From positions 20,806-84,805 of the forward strand of contig CAYWRU010000006.1 of NCBI GenBank assembly GCA_964460795.1: a stretch of DNA of 64,000 nucleotides. The letters are read 5' to 3'. Below, one piece after another: positions 8,961-17,051 of this stretch. The notes under the pieces were generated by a model. That model was not told the DNA's origin, did not search any database, and worked only from the letters and a program-made list of their open reading frames with translations. Position 1 is the stretch's first letter; each line of letters opens with the position of its first letter. The DNA comes from CAZOOM01 sp964460795 (GTDB lineage: Bacteria; Omnitrophota; Omnitrophia; Omnitrophales; Aquincolibacteriaceae). A program made the position numbers and the translations under genes.

Positions 8961-10199
8961 ATGACTCCTGCATTATCAAAAGAACTTCAAGAGATTCTCG
9001 AGAAAGCTCTTCAGGGAACTGCCCTCACTCGTGAGGATCTGGAATGGCTGATTCAGCTAGAAGACGCTGCCGCGTGGCAGGATATTTTTAAGACGGCCCG
9101 TCAGCTTACGGTGCAAAAATTTCGCGAGCAGCTCTGCTTTTTTGCGCCGCTTTATTTTTCCAGCTATTGCATCAATGAATGCACCTACTGTGGATTTCGA
9201 AGGTCAAATAAAACGCTGGCCCGGAAAACGCTTACCGTCGAGGAGTTTGTGCGCGAATCCCGCGCGCTTTGGGATTCGGGTCAGAGAACCATGCTGCTAA
9301 TCGCCGGTGAACATCCAAAGCATACGAGCGCTTTTCATATGGCCGAATACTTGAAGGCGTTAAAGCGCGAGCAGATGGATTTTTTCATTTTGCTGGAGTC
9401 TGGGCCGCTAGAAATCGAGGAGTACCGTGCGCTGCGAGATCTCGGGATTAATCAGGCGCTGCTTTTTCAGGAAACTTATGACCGAGAAACATACGCGCGC
9501 TATCATCAGGGCCCTAAGCGTGATTTCGATTGGAGGCTTGGAGCCATGAGCCGTGCTTTTCAGGGAGGGATTGACCGGATTGGAATCGGATTTTTACTGG
9601 GCCTTTTTGATTGGAAATCTGATTTCCTTAGTTTGATTGATCACGCCCGGCAATTCCGCAGCGAGCATGGACGCGATCCGGTTTCGGTTTCCTTGCCTCG
9701 ACTCCGCTCCGCCTTGGGGATTGATGACTGGTATGCTCCGGAGACGGAAGTGTCGGATGAAAATTTTAGAAAAATTATTGCCCTTCTCCGTTTGGCCTTA
9801 CCCAGTGTTGGAATTATTCTTACAACGCGCGAGGCCGCTGCTTTTCGAGATCAGATTCTTGAATCTGGATTCGGCGTGACGCATGTCAGTGCGGGTTGCT
9901 CTACGGTGCCGGGCGGATATTCAGTCAATCCCGAGGCTGACGACGGCCAGTTTCATCTTCAGGATCACCGTACGCTTCAAGAAGTGATGAGCCGATGCCG
10001 GGAGATGGGGTATTCGACCTTTCTTCGCCCTGACGCTATGATCCTATCCGCCTACGCAAAAAAACGCGATGATCAAGATACCGATGGCTGCGTAGGACGG
10101 ACCTCGCCGGAGCCTCAGGCGAAGGCGGGTGAAACTGCTTCGGCGGATTCCGCCAAAGGGATTAGGGTACCGCGAGTGGTAACTCGCGGGGCTTCATGA
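8961..10199 (+). CDS. ThiH/HydG-like radical SAM enzyme
   Basis: A 412-residue radical SAM protein of the 2-iminoacetate synthase (tyrosine lyase) family. The cluster ligands are CINECTYC (near residue 72), followed by GEHPKHTSAFHM, QETYDRETYARYH, GPKRDFDWRL and LLGLFDWKSDF. The GPK-D-DWRL signature is common to ThiH and HydG. The C-terminal second-cluster motif expected of HydG (CTACYR) is absent, so a full HydG is unlikely; ThiH is possible but no thi genes are nearby. The last 40 or so residues are low-complexity and encoded by a stretch of small palindromes (10102-10189), so the native C-terminus has probably been replaced. It overlaps the next gene by ATGA. Confidence 0.85.
   Translation: MTPALSKELQEILEKALQGTALTREDLEWLIQLEDAAAWQDIFKTARQLTVQKFREQLCFFAPLYFSSYCINECTYCGFRRSNKTLARKTLTVEEFVRESRALWDSGQRTMLLIAGEHPKHTSAFHMAEYLKALKREQMDFFILLESGPLEIEEYRALRDLGINQALLFQETYDRETYARYHQGPKRDFDWRLGAMSRAFQGGIDRIGIGFLLGLFDWKSDFLSLIDHARQFRSEHGRDPVSVSLPRLRSALGIDDWYAPETEVSDENFRKIIALLRLALPSVGIILTTREAAAFRDQILESGFGVTHVSAGCSTVPGGYSVNPEADDGQFHLQDHRTLQEVMSRCREMGYSTFLRPDAMILSAYAKKRDDQDTDGCVGRTSPEPQAKAGETASADSAKGIRVPRVVTRGAS
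10102..10189. repeat. Cluster of three small palindromes inside the 3' end of the ThiH-like gene
   Basis: Three adjacent hairpins: CCTCGCC/GGCGAAGG (10102-10124), CTTCGGCGG-ATT-CCGCCAAAG (10138-10158) and CCGCGAGT-GGTA-ACTCGCGG (10170-10189, eight perfect pairs). The GC-rich composition and the odd translated tail suggest a dispersed palindromic repeat that landed at the gene end and became coding. I could not check for other genomic copies. Confidence 0.5.
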
Positions 10200-10996
10200 G
10201 TATTCCGCTTCAGAGCGCTTTTGTTTACGGTCCGATTCATTCCCGTAGACTTGGAAATTCACTCGGGATTAATATCCTTCCCAATGACGCCAAATTTTGT
10301 CTCTCCAATTGTCTTTACTGTCAATATGGGGCCACCAATTTAAGAGCGGTTCGCATGATCAAGTTGCCGCCGGCACAAAAAATTATCGAAGCTCTGAATC
10401 AGGATTTTGAGCAATATGCTTTGAGTAAAACCAAAATAGATGCCATCACCTTTTCTGGAAATGGGGAACCGACGCTCCATCCTGAATTGGAAAAAATATT
10501 CCGCTCTGTTCAAACGCTTCGTGATTGTTATTACCCGAAAGCAAAAATTGGAATTTTATCCGATTCTTCCCGTGTTCATTTGGCGCCAGTAAGAAAAGTG
10601 TTATCTGAATTCGATGAGCGCTACATGAAACTCGATGCCGGAGATCCGAAGACTTATGAGACGATTAATCAGCCCATGGGCGGAGTGAAGTGGGATGAGA
10701 TGATGGAGGGTCTGAAGGCGCTCAAAAAGATCACGATACAATCCCTTTTTATCTCCGCGCCGGTAAATAATTCCGAGGGAGTTATCTTCGATGCCTGGCT
10801 TGGGCAGGTTAAAGATCTGGCTCCAAGTGCCGTCCATATTTATACCTTGGATCGTTCTCCTGCCGATTCACGGGTGAAACCTGTTTCAACGCGCCGGCTT
10901 CAGGGGATCGCAGAACGTGTGATGAAGGATTTACCGGAAACCCATGTGAGTTGTTTTGAAAACAAGCATGAACACTCGGTGGGAATGAACCCCTGA
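10196..10996 (+). CDS. Radical SAM protein, COG0731-like
   Basis: A 266-residue radical SAM protein. The motif FVYGPIHSRRLGNSLGIN at the start and the cluster ligands CLSNCLYC (residues about 36-43) match the COG0731 group of Fe-S oxidoreductases, which is related to wybutosine-type enzymes but mostly uncharacterised. FSGNGEPTLHPELE (near residue 87) is the SAM-contact GNGEPT motif of this group. Its ATG overlaps the TGA of the ThiH-like gene (ATGA), so translation is coupled. It is the third radical SAM gene within 5.4 kb. Confidence 0.85.
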   Translation: MSIPLQSAFVYGPIHSRRLGNSLGINILPNDAKFCLSNCLYCQYGATNLRAVRMIKLPPAQKIIEALNQDFEQYALSKTKIDAITFSGNGEPTLHPELEKIFRSVQTLRDCYYPKAKIGILSDSSRVHLAPVRKVLSEFDERYMKLDAGDPKTYETINQPMGGVKWDEMMEGLKALKKITIQSLFISAPVNNSEGVIFDAWLGQVKDLAPSAVHIYTLDRSPADSRVKPVSTRRLQGIAERVMKDLPETHVSCFENKHEHSVGMNP

Positions 10997-11029
10997 GCGA
11001 TAAAATCAAAATAAACTGAAGGGGAATTT

Positions 11030-11266
11030 ATGATGAAATTAACCGGAAAGTCTCGAACTATTCGAATTGCGCTCGGCATTGTAATTCTCGCAGCTGGATT
11101 TGTGTATAAGAGCTGGTGGGGAGCTGTTGGCATTCTTCCAATTCTGGGCGGCCTTTGTGGATATTGTTTCTTGGGGTGCTGTTCTTCCAAGACGGGTTGT
11201 TGCGGCGGAGAACCTAAAAAGGATGCAGGCTCTGACGAGAAAAAAGGCGGATGCTGTAGTCATTAA
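11030..11266 (+). CDS. DUF2892-like small membrane protein with cysteine-rich tail
   Basis: A 78-residue protein. Two hydrophobic segments (residues about 10-45) resemble the YgaP-type DUF2892 inner-membrane domain. The tail after the second helix contains GYCFLGCCSSKTGCC and ends GGCCSH, giving three CC pairs and eight cysteines in all, an unusual soft-metal-binding look. AGGGGAA lies just before the ATG ATG start. The gene stands alone between a radical SAM gene and the NSS transporter. Confidence 0.75.
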   Translation: MMKLTGKSRTIRIALGIVILAAGFVYKSWWGAVGILPILGGLCGYCFLGCCSSKTGCCGGEPKKDAGSDEKKGGCCSH

Positions 11267-11313
11267 GTAAGGCTTCACTTTGAAGTTGGAATTAATTTTC
11301 ATTCTGGGTGGTT

Positions 11314-12903
11314 ATGTCCTCTAAAGAACAGCCGAAGGAAATGGCAAAACCTCGAGAAAAATGGGGTTCCCGAATCGGTCTTGTTCTTGCCATGGCCGGC
11401 AATGCTGTCGGCCTAGGAAATTTCCTCCGTTTTCCCGTCCAGTGCGCCAGTAACGGAGGCGGCGCATTCATGATTCCCTATTTTGTGGCGTTTGTGCTTC
11501 TTGGCATCCCGCTTATGTGGATTGAGTGGGGTATCGGGCGATTTGGCGGAAAATATGGACATGGAACCACGCCGGGTATGTTTCATTATCTATGGAAACA
11601 TCCGCTTTCAAAATATCTCGGAGCCATTGGTATCGGCATTCCGTTTGCTCTCGTTGTTTACTACACCTACATTGAATCCTGGACCCTGGCTTACAGTTTT
11701 TTTTCTTTGACAGGGAAATACTTTGGAATTACATCGCATCAAGGTATGGTAGCTTTCTTAGCGGGTTATCAGGGGAAAGTGAGTAACGAGCATTTTAATG
11801 GGATTGGGACGGCCTACTTTTTTTGTGCTCTGACGCTTTTCTTAAATGTCTGGATTTTATCCAAAGGGATTTCGAAAGGTATTGAGCGATGCACGAATGT
11901 TGCTTTACCCATGATTCTTGTCTTCGGAATTATTTTAATGATCCGGGTCTTTACCTTGGGAGCGCCGGATCCGGCTTACCCCGACCGGAATGTGATGAAC
12001 GGTCTTGGGTTTATTTGGAACCCTGATTTTCGTGCGCTGCTTGATACGAAAGTGTGGTTTGCAGCCACGGGTCAGATTTTTTTTACGCTTAGCCTTGGAT
12101 TTGGTGCCATTCAAACTTATGCCAGTTATCTGAAACCCAAAGACGATGTTGTGTTGTCCGGCCTTGCCACTAGTTCCGCCAATGAATTTGCCGAAGTGCT
12201 TCTCGGAGGATCTATTGCCATACCCGTGACCGTGGCTTTTTTTGGCATTACTCAAACACAGGCGGTTGCGCAGGGAGGCGCTTTCGATCTTGGCTTTTTT
12301 GCGCTGCCCGTGATTTTTCAAAAAATGCCGCTTGGACAACTCTTTGGAACCATTTGGTTCTTCCTGCTTTTTTTAGCTGGGATTACCTCTTCGGTGGCCA
12401 TGGCCCAGCCGCTCATGGCTTTTTTACAGGAAGAATTCAAGATGGAGCGAAAAAAAGCGGCGTACCTGATTGGGGGACTGGTCTTCTTTTTGATGCAGCC
12501 TGTTATTTTCTTTTTGAAATACGGATTTTTAGATGAGATGGATTTTTGGATTGGGACTTTTGGACTTGTGGTTTTTGCGATCATTGAAGTGATTATTTTT
12601 ATCTGGCTTTTTGGATCTCGCAATGCCTGGAAAGAAATGATGTCGGGTGCCGACATTGTGATCCCTCGTTTTTTTCATTTCATCATGAAGTTTATCACGC
12701 CGCTTTATTTGATTGTGCTTTTGTTTGTCTGGGGCTATCAAAATGGAACCAGTGTGATTATGATGAAAGGGGTTCCTGCAGAAAATTATCCGTATATCTG
12801 GTTTGCCCGGTTTGTGTTAATCGGGATGTTTCTCTCCAGCATTTTTCTTATCCGCATTGCCTGGCAGCGGCGTCACTATATCCAACATCGGGTGCCTAAA
12901 TGA
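11314..12903 (+). CDS. Sodium-dependent transporter, NSS (SNF) family
   Basis: A 529-residue polytopic protein with the first-helix signature GSRIGLVLAMAGNAVGLGNF (residues about 17-36), the sodium- and substrate-binding unwound helix of neurotransmitter:sodium symporters. About twelve hydrophobic segments follow. Bacterial members import amino acids with sodium. I chose the ATG at 11314 over the GTG at 11308. The gene ends in ATGA, overlapping a 37-residue ORF, which recalls the MetP-MetS arrangement in which a tiny membrane subunit is needed for transport. Substrate not assignable. Confidence 0.9.
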   Translation: MSSKEQPKEMAKPREKWGSRIGLVLAMAGNAVGLGNFLRFPVQCASNGGGAFMIPYFVAFVLLGIPLMWIEWGIGRFGGKYGHGTTPGMFHYLWKHPLSKYLGAIGIGIPFALVVYYTYIESWTLAYSFFSLTGKYFGITSHQGMVAFLAGYQGKVSNEHFNGIGTAYFFCALTLFLNVWILSKGISKGIERCTNVALPMILVFGIILMIRVFTLGAPDPAYPDRNVMNGLGFIWNPDFRALLDTKVWFAATGQIFFTLSLGFGAIQTYASYLKPKDDVVLSGLATSSANEFAEVLLGGSIAIPVTVAFFGITQTQAVAQGGAFDLGFFALPVIFQKMPLGQLFGTIWFFLLFLAGITSSVAMAQPLMAFLQEEFKMERKKAAYLIGGLVFFLMQPVIFFLKYGFLDEMDFWIGTFGLVVFAIIEVIIFIWLFGSRNAWKEMMSGADIVIPRFFHFIMKFITPLYLIVLLFVWGYQNGTSVIMMKGVPAENYPYIWFARFVLIGMFLSSIFLIRIAWQRRHYIQHRVPK

Positions 12904-13013
12904 CGATTTCGGGATGGATCTTTTTAGGGATTAGCTGGGCCAGCATTATCTATTTGATGGTTTTTTCCTTCTCAAAAATCCTCATGAAGAAGGGCAAGAA
13001 CGAAAAACTGTGA
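12900..13013 (+). CDS. 37-residue membrane protein, probable small subunit of the NSS transporter
   Basis: An ORF too short for routine gene calling: ATG at 12900 overlaps the transporter TGA by four bases and it stops with TGA at 13011-13013. The product begins MTISGWIFLGISWASIIYL, giving one membrane helix, and ends in the basic tail KKGKNEKL. Position, size and topology match MetS-type accessory subunits of bacterial NSS transporters (family knowledge); I see no convincing residue-level match, so the role is inferred. Its stop codon lies inside the CRP-type site at 13009-13024. Confidence 0.6.
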   Translation: MTISGWIFLGISWASIIYLMVFSFSKILMKKGKNEKL

Positions 13014-13024
13014 TCCGCGTCACA
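13009..13024. promoter_or_regulatory. CRP-type operator TGTGA-N6-TCACA upstream of the pyrophosphatase gene
   Basis: TGTGATCCGCGTCACA is a second perfect copy of the palindrome found at 1013-1028; only the six central bases differ. It lies 90 bases before the hppA start. A weak candidate -10 (TGTAAA, 13051-13056) would put the site near -44. The Crp/Fnr protein encoded at 264-968 is the likely ligand. Confidence 0.6.
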
Positions 13025-13113
13025 GGGAAACGCTCTATTTCCCGCCAAAATGTAAAAGAACATTGCTTTTGAAAAAGAGTTCAAAGATAATCATCAGCTA
13101 ACCTGGAGGCATT

Positions 13114-15570
13114 ATGAAAAAACTTTTAAAGCGACTTTTTATCATGGCCGCTTGCTGCCTGGGGCAAGGTGCAGCTTGGGCCAGCGAAGCAGATCTGAAG
13201 ATCCCTGATCTCCACGAAGGCCACTTCAATTTATTTGGCGGATTTTCCGGCTTCCAGATCCTGCTTTATGGGGCCATGGTGATTCTTGGAACCGTCGGCC
13301 TGTCGCTTTACCAATTTATGAAGATCAGGGCGCTTCCGTCTCATAAATCCATGCTTGATATTGCGGAAACGATCTTCCAAACTTGCCAGACCTACCTCAA
13401 ACAGCAGGTCAAGTTTCTAGCAATTCTCTTTGCTGTTATCGCCTGTGCAATGAGTTATTACTTCATGGGACTTCAGCATGAATCTGCAAAGACTTTGGGC
13501 ATGGTTCTGTTCTTCTCAATCGTTGGTATGGCTGGATCGACGCTCGTTGCCTATTATGGAATTCGCGTCAATACCTACGCTAATGCTCGAACTGCTTTTG
13601 CCTCTCTGCGCGGCATTCCCTGGGAAGTGGTCAATATTCCTTTACGCGCCGGAATGTCGGTAGGGCTTTTCTTGATCTCCATTGAGCTGGTTATGATGGT
13701 AATCATCCTTCTTTTTGTGCCGCGAAACATTGTTGGCTACTGTTTCCTTGGTTTTGCCATCGGAGAATCCTTGGCAGCAAGTGCGCTTCGAATTGCAGGC
13801 GGCATCTTTACTAAGATCGCAGACATTGGTTCCGACCTCATGAAGATTGTCTTCAAAGTCAAAGAGGATGATCCCCGTAATCCGGGTGTTATTGCTGATT
13901 GCGCGGGCGATAATGCCGGTGACTCGGTAGGACCGACGGCCGATGGTTTTGAGACCTATGGCGTCACAGGAGTGGCGCTTATTTCGTTTATCACGCTTGC
14001 TGTAAAAGACCCAACCCTTCAGGCGAAACTTATTGTCTGGATCTTTGCTATGCGCTTTCTGATGGACTTCATGTCAGGGGTTTCGTACTTCATCAACAAG
14101 GCTATCTCAGAGCCTAAATACAAGAACTTGAAGGAGTTTAATTTTGAAGAGCCGCTGACACGTTTGATCACGATTGCCACGGCACTCTGCATTACCACTT
14201 CTTACGGAATGTCGTATCTGCTTGTGGGAGATCTTCCTGATCCTACGCTGTGGTGGAAGCTTGCATCAATCATTGCCTGTGGAACACTCGCAGCCTTTCT
14301 CATTCCGGAATTTACCAAGATCTTTACTTCTTCTCATTCCAAACATGTTCATGAAATTGTGACAGCTTCGCGCGAAGGCGGCGCGTCCCTGACGATTCTC
14401 TCAGGCCTAGTGGCAGGCAACTTTTCCGCGTTCTGGAAGGGTATTCTCATTGCTGGCTTGATGTTCGCGGCCTATCTTATCTCTGGAATGGGACTTCAAC
14501 ACATTATGCCCCACGCATCCGTATTTGCTTTTGGTCTGGTGGCTTACGGCTTTCTATGCATGGGGCCAGTGAATATCGCCGTGGATTCCTACGGTCCGGT
14601 GACGGATAACGCTCAATCGATTTTTGAGTTAGCTCAGACCGAATCGATTCCTGGAATCGAAAAGGAGATTGAAAAAGATTTTGGTTTCAAACCTGACTTT
14701 AAAATGGGCAAACACTACCTTGAGGCCAATGACTCGGCAGGGAACACTTTCAAGGCTACGGCCAAGCCCGTTCTCATTGGAACCGCGGTTGCCGGAGCCA
14801 CGACTATGATTTTCTCGATCATCCTGCTGCTTCAGGAGCATCTCCATGCTACCGCCGTTGTGAATGCAATGGGTGGATTGGTTCCGGAAAATATTGGAGA
14901 GATCCTGCTGCACGAAAAACTTTCCCTCACGGCTGCACCGGTCTTGCTTGGATTTATCTCAGGCGGGGCAGTGATCTACTGGTTCTGCGGCGCTTCGATT
15001 CAAGCCGTGACCACGGGAGCTTATTCGGCGGTTGAGTACATCAAGAAAAACTTGGATCTCAATAAAAAGGAAGCTCAGCGCGAGGATTCCATCAAAGTGG
15101 TGCAGATCTGCACCGAATATGCCCAAAAGGGGATGTGGAATATTTTCCTCGGGTTGCTTACGTTGACACTCGCCTTTGCCCTTTTTGATCCGTATTTCTT
15201 TATTGCGTATCTTTTGGCCATCGCAGTCTTTGGGCTTTTTCAAGCGATGTATATGGCGAACGCTGGCGGCGCCTGGGATAATGCGAAGAAGCTTGTTGAA
15301 GTTGATCTTGGAGAGAAAAACACACCGGTTCATGCTGCAACCGTTATTGGCGACACGGTGGGGGATCCTTTCAAGGATACTACCTCGGTGTCTCTCAATC
15401 CGATCATCAAGTTCTCGACGCTCTTTGGCATGCTTGCTGTTGAGATTGCAATTAAGATGAATCCGGCGACGACCCGCATCGCTGGGGCTGTTTTCTTCAT
15501 GGCCGGGCTGTTCTTTGTTTGGAAATCCTTTTACAAAATGCGGATTCCGGCAAAAGCTGTCGAAGTCTGA
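13114..15570 (+). CDS. hppA: Membrane-bound ion-translocating pyrophosphatase
   Basis: An 818-residue polytopic enzyme that couples pyrophosphate hydrolysis to H+ or Na+ export. Substrate-site motifs are intact: GGIFTKIADIGSDL, EDDPRNPGVIAD and CAGDNAGDSVG (residues about 225-275) and, near the end, GDTVGDPFKDT. The potassium-determining motif reads GNTFKATAK with lysine at residue 547; potassium-dependent enzymes have alanine there, so this one may be potassium-independent, although the +3 position is alanine rather than threonine. It is longer than the usual 650-750 residues because of a signal-peptide-like N-terminus (ending AWASEA) plus an extra segment. SD-like TGGAGG precedes the ATG. 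A CRP-type site lies upstream and a strong terminator downstream, so it is a single-gene unit. Confidence 0.95.
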   Translation: MKKLLKRLFIMAACCLGQGAAWASEADLKIPDLHEGHFNLFGGFSGFQILLYGAMVILGTVGLSLYQFMKIRALPSHKSMLDIAETIFQTCQTYLKQQVKFLAILFAVIACAMSYYFMGLQHESAKTLGMVLFFSIVGMAGSTLVAYYGIRVNTYANARTAFASLRGIPWEVVNIPLRAGMSVGLFLISIELVMMVIILLFVPRNIVGYCFLGFAIGESLAASALRIAGGIFTKIADIGSDLMKIVFKVKEDDPRNPGVIADCAGDNAGDSVGPTADGFETYGVTGVALISFITLAVKDPTLQAKLIVWIFAMRFLMDFMSGVSYFINKAISEPKYKNLKEFNFEEPLTRLITIATALCITTSYGMSYLLVGDLPDPTLWWKLASIIACGTLAAFLIPEFTKIFTSSHSKHVHEIVTASREGGASLTILSGLVAGNFSAFWKGILIAGLMFAAYLISGMGLQHIMPHASVFAFGLVAYGFLCMGPVNIAVDSYGPVTDNAQSIFELAQTESIPGIEKEIEKDFGFKPDFKMGKHYLEANDSAGNTFKATAKPVLIGTAVAGATTMIFSIILLLQEHLHATAVVNAMGGLVPENIGEILLHEKLSLTAAPVLLGFISGGAVIYWFCGASIQAVTTGAYSAVEYIKKNLDLNKKEAQREDSIKVVQICTEYAQKGMWNIFLGLLTLTLAFALFDPYFFIAYLLAIAVFGLFQAMYMANAGGAWDNAKKLVEVDLGEKNTPVHAATVIGDTVGDPFKDTTSVSLNPIIKFSTLFGMLAVEIAIKMNPATTRIAGAVFFMAGLFFVWKSFYKMRIPAKAVEV

Positions 15571-15581
15571 TCTTTGAATCG

Positions 15582-15614
15582 AAACCAAAAGGTGCTTGCC
15601 GCCTTTTGGTTTTT
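15582..15614 (+). terminator. Intrinsic terminator of hppA
   Basis: AAACCAAAAGG (15582-15592) pairs perfectly with CCTTTTGGTTT (15602-15612) around a nine-base loop, and T-rich sequence follows. It lies 12 bases after the hppA stop. Confidence 0.85.
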
Positions 15615-15642
15615 CGATTTATCAAATTGTTGCCGATTCTAA

Positions 15643-16332
15643 ATGGTTGAATGCAAGGATATTGTGATTACTTCGAGCGATAATTTGGTTAGGAAGGTCT
15701 CCTTTCGTATTGACCGCCGAGTTTGGAAGGGGGCCCTTCTTCTTGGAATCTTAGCCTTGGCCTTGACGGCGTTTTCTTCCCGCCTATGGAGTGAAGTAGC
15801 TTGGATATTCTTTGCCATGCACTTTTGTTTTTTTCGAGAACCGGGTTTTAAAATCACGCTTTCGAAACATCCGGTTTCACCGGCTTATGGAACCATCTCT
15901 GATATCAAAGTGGTTCAGGAGTCAAGATATCTTCAGGAATCGGCGATACGGATTGGAATCTCGCTCTCTCTCTTTGTTCCTCATGTCCAAATGGTTCCCT
16001 GTTCCGGAGTGGTGGAGTTTCAGGAATACCTTCCGGGCACATTTAAGAATGCCTTAAAGCCGGTTGAAGCCCAAACAAATGAGTCCAATTGGGTTGGCTT
16101 TCGTGCTGAAGGAAATAAGGTGATGGTGCGTCAAATGGCGGGAGTGCTGGCGCGGAAAATATATTCGGATGTCTCGCTTAATCAGCGGGTGATTCAGGGG
16201 TCTAAGCTGGGCGTCATTTGTTACGGGTCACGCGTGGAATGTTTTCTTCCGGAAAAGAACTTTAAGGCTTGGGTGAAGGTGGGCGATGTATTAAGAGGTG
16301 GTCAAACCCCTTTGGGAGAATGGATTTCATGA
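15643..16332 (+). CDS. psd: Phosphatidylserine decarboxylase-like protein (short form), altered active site
   Basis: A 229-residue protein with two hydrophobic N-terminal stretches followed by a short-type phosphatidylserine decarboxylase domain. The self-cleavage site that makes the pyruvoyl group is present (YGSRVECFLP, Ser196), as is the VPHVQMVPCSGVV histidine block and the PGTFKNAL motif. The usual SPADG motif instead reads SPAYG, with tyrosine (codon TAT) at residue 82 where the conserved aspartate belongs. This aspartate is thought to be in the Asp-His-Ser relay of the family, so maturation may be impaired or altered. Its stop overlaps the pssA start (ATGA), the standard pairing for phosphatidylethanolamine synthesis. 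Confidence 0.85.
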   Translation: MVECKDIVITSSDNLVRKVSFRIDRRVWKGALLLGILALALTAFSSRLWSEVAWIFFAMHFCFFREPGFKITLSKHPVSPAYGTISDIKVVQESRYLQESAIRIGISLSLFVPHVQMVPCSGVVEFQEYLPGTFKNALKPVEAQTNESNWVGFRAEGNKVMVRQMAGVLARKIYSDVSLNQRVIQGSKLGVICYGSRVECFLPEKNFKAWVKVGDVLRGGQTPLGEWIS

Positions 16333-17051
16333 AAAAATCGGTTTTTCCGAATGCCCTAACTTTGATGAATCTTTTTTGCGGCTTCGTCGCAATTTATCGA
16401 ATGACGGAGCAACGGTTTGAAGAAGCGGTCTGGCTTTTGGCTCTTGCCCTCATTTTTGACTCTTTAGATGGAAATGTGGCGCGTATTTTTAAAGTCTCGA
16501 GTGAGCTCGGAAAAGAATTGGATTCTCTCGGCGATATTGTTTCCTTTGTCGTAGCACCTTCGCTTTATATTCTAACCAGCTGGAATTATCCGCTCCATGC
16601 CTGGATGATGTTGATTATTTTTGCCTACCTGGGGGCCGGGACAGTACGCTTGGCTACTTTCAATATTAATACGGTTCCTGTGGTGCATGGATTTTTTTCA
16701 GGACTTCCCACACCCGCCAGTTCGGTTTTGGCCGTGATGCTTGCCAGCGGACTTCAGCAGACCGGGTGGCTGACGCACGCTTGGGTTCGTGGGGTGTACT
16801 ATCTTTTGCTTTTAGGTTTGGCGGTCTTAATGTCGAGCCGCTTGCCCTATCCAAAAATTACGGTAGCAAGATTCCGGCAATGGTGGGGTATTCCGGCTGT
16901 GACTGCCCCTTTGTTTCTTTTTGTCTATCACTATGGAAATCCTCAGCTGGCGATTTCCGTGGCCTTTCTCATTTATGTTCTTTCAGGATTATTCAAACTG
17001 ATCCCTTTTTCTCCTAATTCTCACATCATGGATCATCATCATGCCCGCTGA
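16329..17051 (+). CDS. pssA: CDP-diacylglycerol-serine O-phosphatidyltransferase
   Basis: A 240-residue integral membrane enzyme making phosphatidylserine from CDP-diacylglycerol and serine. The CDP-alcohol phosphotransferase signature D-x2-D-G-x2-A-R-x8-G-x3-D-x3-D is complete: DSLDGNVAR, then GKELDSLGD (residues about 43-69). The N-terminus KKSVFPNALTLMNLFCGF is typical of PssA. I start it at the ATG overlapping the psd stop rather than at 16269. It overlaps the LysE-type gene by 11 bases, so psd, pssA and the exporter form one operon. Confidence 0.92.
   Translation: MKKSVFPNALTLMNLFCGFVAIYRMTEQRFEEAVWLLALALIFDSLDGNVARIFKVSSELGKELDSLGDIVSFVVAPSLYILTSWNYPLHAWMMLIIFAYLGAGTVRLATFNINTVPVVHGFFSGLPTPASSVLAVMLASGLQQTGWLTHAWVRGVYYLLLLGLAVLMSSRLPYPKITVARFRQWWGIPAVTAPLFLFVYHYGNPQLAISVAFLIYVLSGLFKLIPFSPNSHIMDHHHAR

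Noticed and set aside
8961..10199. Calling the ThiH/HydG-like gene hydG
   Set aside because: The C-terminal cysteine motif needed for the second cluster of HydG is absent and no hydrogenase genes are nearby.
14959..15588. 209-codon open frame on the minus strand inside hppA
   Set aside because: Antisense shadow of a conserved membrane enzyme; composition Arg/His/Gln-rich as typical for shadows.
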